A stretch of 10,800 nucleotides of DNA, taken from NCBI RefSeq assembly GCF_032477075.1, contig NZ_JAWDXO010000054.1, forward strand, positions 1-10,800, read 5' to 3'. Of this stretch, positions 6,742 to 10,800 are shown piece after piece. Position 1 is the first letter of the stretch. Every line of letters starts with the position of its first letter. Under the pieces are notes generated by a model that made no database searches, was not told where the DNA came from, and saw nothing but the letters and a program-made list of their open reading frames with translations. The position numbers and the translations under genes were made by a program. Source of the stretch: Fusobacterium sp. GTDB lineage: Bacteria > Fusobacteriota > Fusobacteriia > Fusobacteriales > Fusobacteriaceae.

Positions 6742-7345
6742 AAAAAAATTTCTTTTGATTGATTTATTCTTCATTATACTCATGGCTTTATATATATATT
6801 ATGACCATTTACCAAATAAATTAAAAGTCAATTTTTTAATAGTTAATTTGATAAGTTCTTATGGAGTTATTTTACTTCCGCCAATAATATACTTAAAAAA
6901 ATTAAAAATTAAAAAAGAAAAATTTTTAATTTTTTTTATAATATTTCAATTATTTTACTTTTATGGATTTATAATATTTATATTTTCAGAATTTAAAATG
7001 GAAATACTAACATGTACATCATTGCTCTTTGTGTTTCTTGCTTTTTTCTCTACAAAGTATAAAGCTTTAAAGATTGGGCTATCAATATTGGGTCATATAT
7101 TTTTTATAGGGGTATTTTTTCAGGCAATGTTTGCCTCAATTGATAATATATTTTATAGCTCTATTTTTACAATAATTTTTATAATAATTATCTTTATTTT
7201 TATAAAAGCAAATACAAAAGATGAGACTAGGATAAATGATTTATTAAAATTCAATGAAGCTACTTATTTATATTATTTACATGGGTTAATACATGTTGTA
7301 ATTTATGATTACATTCATGTTACTATTTTTCAATTATTTTATTAA
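6719..7345 (+). CDS. Putative six-TM membrane immunity protein
   Basis: The frame is open from 6584, but the sensible start is ATG 6719 (MEEKVADKK): the preceding 45 residues overlap the toxin coding sequence in another frame, and GGAAAG lies just upstream at 6710. The 208-residue product is extremely hydrophobic, with about six membrane segments (roughly 11-28, 38-59, 68-90, 96-111, 117-139, 145-163) and a C-terminal tail with several His and Tyr residues (HGLIHVVIYDYIH). It overlaps the toxin stop by 23 bp, which implies translational coupling in the intact cassette. A membrane immunity protein suggests a toxin that acts at or enters through the inner membrane or periplasm; this is inference. 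No family recognised. Confidence 0.65.
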   Translation: MEEKVADKKKFLLIDLFFIILMALYIYYDHLPNKLKVNFLIVNLISSYGVILLPPIIYLKKLKIKKEKFLIFFIIFQLFYFYGFIIFIFSEFKMEILTCTSLLFVFLAFFSTKYKALKIGLSILGHIFFIGVFFQAMFASIDNIFYSSIFTIIFIIIIFIFIKANTKDETRINDLLKFNEATYLYYLHGLIHVVIYDYIHVTIFQLFY

Positions 7346-7360
7346 AATTGCTATTTTAAA

Positions 7361-7385
7361 GGTAGTCTAATTAACTCGGACTGCT
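7361..7385. repeat. Cassette-border palindrome, copy 4
   Basis: GTAGTCTAA (7362-7370) faces TCGGACTGC (7376-7384) with two G:T pairs and one mismatch, followed by TTATTAAGATAG. It begins about 15 bp after the membrane immunity stop at 7345. Its left arm (GGTAGTCT) is identical to that of copy 1. Confidence 0.65.
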
Positions 7386-7403
7386 TATTAAGATAGTTAT
7401 TAA

Positions 7404-7451
7404 AAATTTAAATTAAAACTTAAAGGAGTTAGTTATTGGAAATCAAGATAA
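7404..7451 (+). pseudogene. Last 15 codons of a lost toxin before the second two-TM immunity gene
   Basis: After a stop at 7401-7403, the frame reads KFKLKLKGVSYWKSR and ends at 7449-7451, matching the end of the toxin remnant at 1673-1936 (NLNLKGVNYWKSR). Everything upstream of this in the toxin is gone, and the palindrome at 7361 lies 19 bp before it. The piece probably survives because it contains the ribosome-binding site (AAAGGAG 7422-7428) of the immunity gene. Confidence 0.6.
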
Positions 7452-7969
7452 AAGAATCTCAAAATGAAATAGAAATTGTAAAAGATGATTCTATAAAATA
7501 TGCAAAAATTTCAAAACATATACATTTTTTATTTTTTTCTTTAACTTTAATTTGCTTTATTACTTTAAAAATAAACAATAGTTTTACCATTGGCAATATT
7601 TTGTTCTTTATTTTTTCAGGAGGTTTTACAATTTATTTTTTCTCTCTAGCAATAAAAAATAAGCATATAAATGAAGTCTTAAGAATAAATTTAGAAAATA
7701 TAAAGTTAGAATTCTTGAAAGATGGAGATATAGTATATTCAAGAGATATTCCTAGATGGAAAGTTTTAAAAATAAAAAAGAAGATTCCAATTTTTGATTT
7801 TTATGCAAATACAAATTTTGTAAGCATATTGAATCGCGAATTGGTAGATAAGAGACCTTTAAAAATAATAACGAAAGACGAGGTTTTCTCATGGGGATAT
7901 AAAGTAGAAGAAGAAAAAGTAGATGAAATAGTAAAATTGATAAAAGAATTTTGGAATATAGAAGATTAA
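7436..7969 (+). CDS. Putative membrane immunity protein, paralogue of the 1921 gene (TTG start)
   Basis: 177 residues, exactly the length of the 1921 product and alignable without gaps. TTG start with AAAGGAG 7 nt upstream. Residues 1-27 and about 76-177 are nearly the same in both (INEVL, LENIKLEFLKDGD, DIPRWKV, ELVDKR, LKIITKDEVFSWGYK, EFWNIED). The membrane hairpin (about 28-75) and residues 117-133 differ widely. This mosaic suggests that the membrane part decides which toxin variant is recognised, or that gene conversion keeps the ends alike. Function as immunity protein is inferred from the toxin-tail overlap. Confidence 0.75.
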   Translation: MEIKIKESQNEIEIVKDDSIKYAKISKHIHFLFFSLTLICFITLKINNSFTIGNILFFIFSGGFTIYFFSLAIKNKHINEVLRINLENIKLEFLKDGDIVYSRDIPRWKVLKIKKKIPIFDFYANTNFVSILNRELVDKRPLKIITKDEVFSWGYKVEEEKVDEIVKLIKEFWNIED

Positions 7970-7978
7970 TATCTAATA

Positions 7979-8002
7979 GGCAGTCCAATTAGTTTGGGCT
8001 GC
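7979..8002. repeat. Cassette-border palindrome, copy 5
   Basis: GCAGTCCAA (7980-7988) with TTGGGCTGC (7994-8002), one G:T pair, followed by TCAATGAAATATT. It starts 9 bp after the immunity stop at 7969 and precedes the next toxin remnant. Confidence 0.7.
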
Positions 8003-8068
8003 TCAATGAAATATTAAAAAATACTCAACAATAGAGAACTTCAAATATTAGAAGAAAAAAAATATTAA

Positions 8069-8244
8069 TATAGGCTTATCAAATTTATAAGAAAGGCTAA
8101 AGAATTTACAAAAATAACCAAAAAGGATTCTCAAGAAGTTCCTTTCAAAAGAAATAGACCAAAAAAAAAGAAAGATATATTGATTTAACTCCAAAAGGAG
8201 ATATAATTTCATTTGGAAAATATGTCCCTTTAAATAAAAAATAA
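8069..8244 (+). pseudogene. Toxin C-terminal remnant broken in a poly-A run
   Basis: Frame 2 reads from 8069 YRLIKFIRKAKEF, then KKDSQEVPFKRNRPKKK, and stops soon after. Frame 1 continues the sense from 8161 as KKKERYIDLTPKGDIISFGK and ends at TAA 8242-8244. The two join if one A is added to the nine-A run at 8161-8169. The restored end is basic and ends in a short beta-rich segment, as many small nuclease tips do, but I cannot name the family. There is no start and the upstream part is missing. The next immunity gene starts 19 bp after the stop. The break could be decay, a sequencing error in the homopolymer, or a slippage site. Confidence 0.55.
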
Positions 8245-8263
8245 ATATAAGGTGGAAGAAATT

Positions 8264-8653
8264 ATGAATATAAAATTTAGAATTTTTGGTGAAAAAAAGC
8301 TTATAGAAATTGATGAAAATCTATATAAATATATTTTTGATTCTTTAAAATGGGCAAATTCATATTATAATAAAAAGATGACAGTAAAAGGGATAAATTT
8401 AAAAGGAAATACATATTTTGATAAAAAAGGTATGATAGAATTGAGAAGTATTATAAAAACATGGATTGAAATTTTTTCTTATTCGCCCGAAAATTTTATT
8501 TTATATGGAGACTATAATTTAGAAGACAATGCTTATCAAGAAAATTCTTTTATTAAAAAAAATATTTTAAGTCAATTAAAAGAATTAATCAAAAAAATTG
8601 ATGAAGCAATTTTAAAGAATGAGTTGCTAGTTTTTACTAGAGAAAATTATTAA
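8264..8653 (+). CDS. Putative immunity protein, tandem paralogue A
   Basis: 129 residues from ATG 8264. An upstream in-frame GTG (8252) lies inside the ribosome-binding site AAGGTGGAAG (8249-8258), so it is unlikely to be the start. The protein is soluble, with blocks FRIFGE, YIFDSLKW, KGINLKGNTYFDKKG, IKTWIEIF and ILSQLKELI, all of which recur in the next gene. It follows the broken toxin end at 8244, so it is the probable cognate immunity protein. Family not recognised. Confidence 0.75.
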   Translation: MNIKFRIFGEKKLIEIDENLYKYIFDSLKWANSYYNKKMTVKGINLKGNTYFDKKGMIELRSIIKTWIEIFSYSPENFILYGDYNLEDNAYQENSFIKKNILSQLKELIKKIDEAILKNELLVFTRENY

Positions 8654-8668
8654 GAAAGGTGAAAATTT

Positions 8669-9061
8669 ATGTTAGTGCATGACTTTAAAATATTAGGACA
8701 AGAAAATAAAATTTATATAGAAGATAATATTATTTTATATATTTTTGAAACTTTGGAGTGGATAAATACTTATAATGATGAAGGATTATTACAGACAAAT
8801 AAGGGAATTAATTATTATGGAATTACCTACTTTGATGTTAAGGGAATCATTCATTTGAAAGAGATTTTGCTTGGGTGGAGAAATCTTTTTGAAAAAGCTC
8901 CCTTATTTTTTAAACTAAGAGGTTCTTTTTGCTTTGATACAAATAAAAGAGTAAAGAACTCTTACTCAAAACAAAAACTTCTATCTCAATTTGATTCTTT
9001 GATTAATTTATGTGAAGTTGCGATAAAACAAAATAAAATTATTTATCATGGCGGAATATAG
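8669..9061 (+). CDS. Putative immunity protein, tandem paralogue B
   Basis: 130 residues from ATG 8669, 15 bp after the previous stop, with AAAGGTG (8655-8661) as ribosome site. Similar along its length to the 8264 product: FKILGQ, YIFETLEW, KGINYYGITYFDVKG, LGWRNLFEKAP, KLLSQFDSLI. The central ITYFD/NTYFD plus KG element is the strongest shared signature. The pair shows divergence after tandem duplication, or stacking of immunity genes from two related cassettes. No membrane segment; cytoplasmic protein expected. Confidence 0.75.
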   Translation: MLVHDFKILGQENKIYIEDNIILYIFETLEWINTYNDEGLLQTNKGINYYGITYFDVKGIIHLKEILLGWRNLFEKAPLFFKLRGSFCFDTNKRVKNSYSKQKLLSQFDSLINLCEVAIKQNKIIYHGGI

Positions 9062-9127
9062 AATGGTATATATTTGATTAAATTTGATATATTAATGAAT
9101 ATAGTAAGTTCTATATAAGGGGGGAAT

Positions 9128-9781
9128 ATGAGAAATAAAAATAAATTTTTAATATTTTTAATAGGTATATTTTTCTTAAATATATCTTATTTATCTTTGG
9201 GAAATGAAAAAGATTATAGTTTTTTAATTAAAAAGGGAATGAAATATTTTAAAGATAAAAATTATGATTTGGCAGAAAAAACATGGAAACCAATAGCAGA
9301 TTCTGAAAATATTGAAGCACAGTTTTATATGGGAACTTTATATGAAGAGCAAAATCAATATGATTTAGCTGAAAAATATTATAGATTAGCAGCAGATCAA
9401 GGATATCTTCCAGCTCAAAATTATTTGGGACATTTATACTACTTCAAGAAAAAAGATTATAAGTCAGCAGAGAAATATTATCAAATGTCAGCAGATCAAG
9501 GAAGTGATTTTGGGTATTGTGGCTTAGGATATGTATATAATCTTTTAGGGAAAGAAGAACTAGCAGAAAAAAATTATTTAATAGGAGCTGAGTTTGGTGA
9601 TCATGTATCACAAAATAATTTAGGTGTGTTATATTCAAAGCAGGGTAGATATAGATTGGCATATAAATACTATAAAATGTCAGCAAAGCAAGGTTATACA
9701 CCAGCAAAAGAAAATTTAGAAGGATTTAAGAAAAAATTATTAAACCTTAGTTTTAAAGAAAAGATATTATTTTATAAATAA
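9128..9781 (+). CDS. Secreted Sel1-like repeat (TPR-like) protein
   Basis: 217 residues with a clear signal peptide (basic MRNKNK, hydrophobic core 7-22, likely cleavage near SLG-NEK at 25/26), so periplasmic or surface location. Residues about 30-200 form five Sel1-like helical repeats of 31-36 residues, recognisable by AEKYYRLAADQGY, AEKYYQMSADQGS, AEKNYLIGAEFGD and AYKYYKMSAKQGY. Sel1 repeats mediate protein-protein contacts and occur in secreted adaptor proteins and in some immunity proteins against periplasmic effectors. The latter would suit this locus but is inference. The start ATG follows a run of six G (9119-9124). No in-window toxin lies directly upstream. Confidence 0.85.
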   Translation: MRNKNKFLIFLIGIFFLNISYLSLGNEKDYSFLIKKGMKYFKDKNYDLAEKTWKPIADSENIEAQFYMGTLYEEQNQYDLAEKYYRLAADQGYLPAQNYLGHLYYFKKKDYKSAEKYYQMSADQGSDFGYCGLGYVYNLLGKEELAEKNYLIGAEFGDHVSQNNLGVLYSKQGRYRLAYKYYKMSAKQGYTPAKENLEGFKKKLLNLSFKEKILFYK

Positions 9782-9812
9782 AAAATTTTAAATGATATAA
9801 GTTTTCATTCAA

Positions 9813-9823
9813 TATGGGCTGCT
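9813..9823. repeat. Half-copy of the cassette-border palindrome
   Basis: TATGGGCTGCT resembles the right arm of the 7979 copy (TTTGGGCTGCT). No matching left arm is visible in the preceding bases, so this may be a degenerate border or a chance match. Confidence 0.35.
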
Positions 9824-9830
9824 ATAAAAC

Positions 9831-9860
9831 TTTATAACTTTAATTTTAGTAAAATATAAT
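9831..9860 (+). promoter_or_regulatory. Possible sigma-70-type promoter for the lipoprotein gene
   Basis: TTTATA (9831-9836), 18-bp gap, TATAAT (9855-9860), about 30 bp before the start at 9890. The -10 is a perfect match, but such hexamers are common by chance in this base composition. Confidence 0.35.
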
Positions 9861-9889
9861 ATTAAAATAATTAGGAGAGGAATATAAAA

Positions 9890-10627
9890 ATGTTAAATAG
9901 TAAGTTTTTAGATAAGTTTAATTTATTTGTAAGTATTATTAAAATTACAGTTCTATTTTTTGTTTGTATTTTATTAATAAGTTGTGGATTAACAAAAACT
10001 GGAACTATTGCTGATGTAAATTATCATCCAAACTTTTTTACAGGAAGAGCAGAAGTTCCAGTAGAGAATGGAAAGACAGCAAAAATAGTTTTAGGAAGAG
10101 AAGGTCCATCAAATAAAGTAAAAGTAATAGATATAAAAAATAAATATATAGAAAAAGCATCAGCTAGAATAGAGCCAATAACTGAAAAAAGCAAAGATAA
10201 AAAAGTTACAGTAGATGTAATAATAAAGGGAGAGTCTAAAGAAGTTCAAATACCAGAAATAATAAAAAAAGGGTATGGAGGGGTTTTAAGTTTGCATTTA
10301 AAAAAAGATATTCCTACTCTAGAGGGGATGAAGTTTGAAATAATAACATCAGAACGCCAAGCTGAACTTTTAGCAGAATATTCTGTAAAAGAAAAAAGAT
10401 ATGTAAATGAAATAATTGAAGGGTTTTTTATAAAAAACTTTTTCTTAGTAAGATCAACTGTAATAGGAGAAGGAAGAGAATTAATTAGAGGAGATAGAGG
10501 ATATCTTTATGTATTTAAAGTTACTTTAAAATTTGAAAATGGTGAGATAAATGAAACATATATTCCTAGTAGTTCATGGTTTTATGATGGAACTAATAAA
10601 TATACATTAGGTTATATAACTTATTAA
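9890..10627 (+). CDS. Putative lipoprotein of unknown function
   Basis: 245 residues, ATG with TTAGGAGAGG at 9871-9880, 9 nt upstream. A long N-region (about 17 residues) precedes a hydrophobic core and a lipobox-like LLISC with Cys32, suggesting lipid attachment and export. The mature part is lysine-rich, with a beta-strand-rich look (GKTAKIVLGRE, KVTVDVIIKGE, GRELIRGDRGYLYVFKV) and an aromatic end (SSWFYDGTNKYTLGY). No family recognised. It is separated from the Sel1 gene by 108 bp with a possible promoter, and a strong terminator follows it, so it may be its own transcription unit. Whether it belongs to the toxin locus is unclear. Confidence 0.75.
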   Translation: MLNSKFLDKFNLFVSIIKITVLFFVCILLISCGLTKTGTIADVNYHPNFFTGRAEVPVENGKTAKIVLGREGPSNKVKVIDIKNKYIEKASARIEPITEKSKDKKVTVDVIIKGESKEVQIPEIIKKGYGGVLSLHLKKDIPTLEGMKFEIITSERQAELLAEYSVKEKRYVNEIIEGFFIKNFFLVRSTVIGEGRELIRGDRGYLYVFKVTLKFENGEINETYIPSSSWFYDGTNKYTLGYITY

Positions 10628-10648
10628 AAATTATATAGGAATTAATAT

Positions 10649-10710
10649 AAAGAGGCTTGTTTAAAATTAATGATTTAGCAATTAATTTTTACAACCTCTT
10701 CTTTTATTTC
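10649..10710 (+). terminator. Strong intrinsic terminator closing the gene cluster
   Basis: AAGAGG (10650-10655) pairs with CCTCTT (10695-10700), and the stem extends inward with TTGT/ACAA and AAAATTAA/TTAATTTT with small bulges. CTTTTATTTCTT follows. It stands 22 bp after the lipoprotein stop. The remaining 90 bases to the window end are A+T-rich with nothing recognisable. Confidence 0.8.
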
Positions 10711-10800
10711 TTAGGAAATTATAATTTGATAAATTTGTTGAAAAAATAAAAAATATTAATTATTTTAGCTTCATATTAGATATATTTAATCGAATAAGAT

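Noticed and set aside
1600..8002. CRISPR-like array from the repeated palindromes
   Set aside because: The copies are irregularly spaced by hundreds to thousands of bases with genes between them, so they are not spacer-separated direct repeats.
9100..9118. TATAGT and TATATA boxes before the Sel1 gene as a promoter
   Set aside because: Spacing to the available TTGAT-like elements is too long, and such hexamers are everywhere in this A+T-rich DNA.
9444..9707. Minus-strand 87-residue frame within the Sel1 gene
   Set aside because: Its repeated look is the antisense of the Sel1 repeats; no independent coding evidence.
1..10800. tRNA, rRNA, transposase or integrase genes as signs of a mobile element
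   Set aside because: I found no cloverleaf, rRNA-like conserved stretch or DDE/tyrosine/serine recombinase motif in any frame; the mosaic nature is explained by cassette recombination instead.

Overview
The window is very A+T-rich, and every convincing gene lies on the + strand. Base composition, lysine- and isoleucine-rich proteins and the style of the first open frame (the end of a large filamentous-haemagglutinin/CdiA-like exoprotein) suggest a Fusobacteriota genome, most likely Fusobacterium. That assignment is an inference from style, not from a marker gene.

The layout reads as a polymorphic-toxin (contact-dependent-inhibition-like) locus followed by a tail of spare toxin tips and immunity genes. 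(1) 1-951 is the C-terminal 316 residues of the exoprotein, with an HELGH motif, a SLEESKELE...IPDEYKE anchor, hydrophobic segments and a variable toxin tip; 954-1487 is its probable immunity gene. (2) 1600-2600 holds a toxin tail remnant, an intact TTG-started membrane immunity gene, and a decayed second copy of the same toxin-end/immunity-start junction. (3) 2636-3490 encodes a CPBP (CAAX-like) intramembrane protease. (4) 3509-4120 is an orphan toxin tip carrying the same anchor, followed by two tandem paralogous immunity genes (4143, 4767) and an unrelated small gene (5345). (5) 6088-6741 is a twice-frameshifted toxin module with a GPNCNTW motif, overlapping a six-TM immunity candidate (6719-7345). 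(6) 7404-7969 is a paralogue of the cassette in (2), with only the last codons of the toxin left. (7) 8069-9061 is a toxin end broken in a poly-A run, followed by two more tandem paralogous immunity genes. (8) 9128-10627 holds a secreted Sel1-repeat protein and a putative lipoprotein, closed by a strong terminator.

A family of short imperfect palindromes (GGTAGTC-type arm, loop, GACTGC-type arm, then TTATTAAAATAT-like sequence) recurs near cassette borders at about 1600, 2460, 6047, 7362 and 7980, with a half-copy at 9813. These, the shared anchor and the overlapping toxin-end/immunity-start junctions fit a model in which toxin tips are exchanged by recombination into the active exoprotein gene while immunity genes of former or rival toxins are kept. 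No toxin activity or cognate pairing can be proved from this sequence alone.
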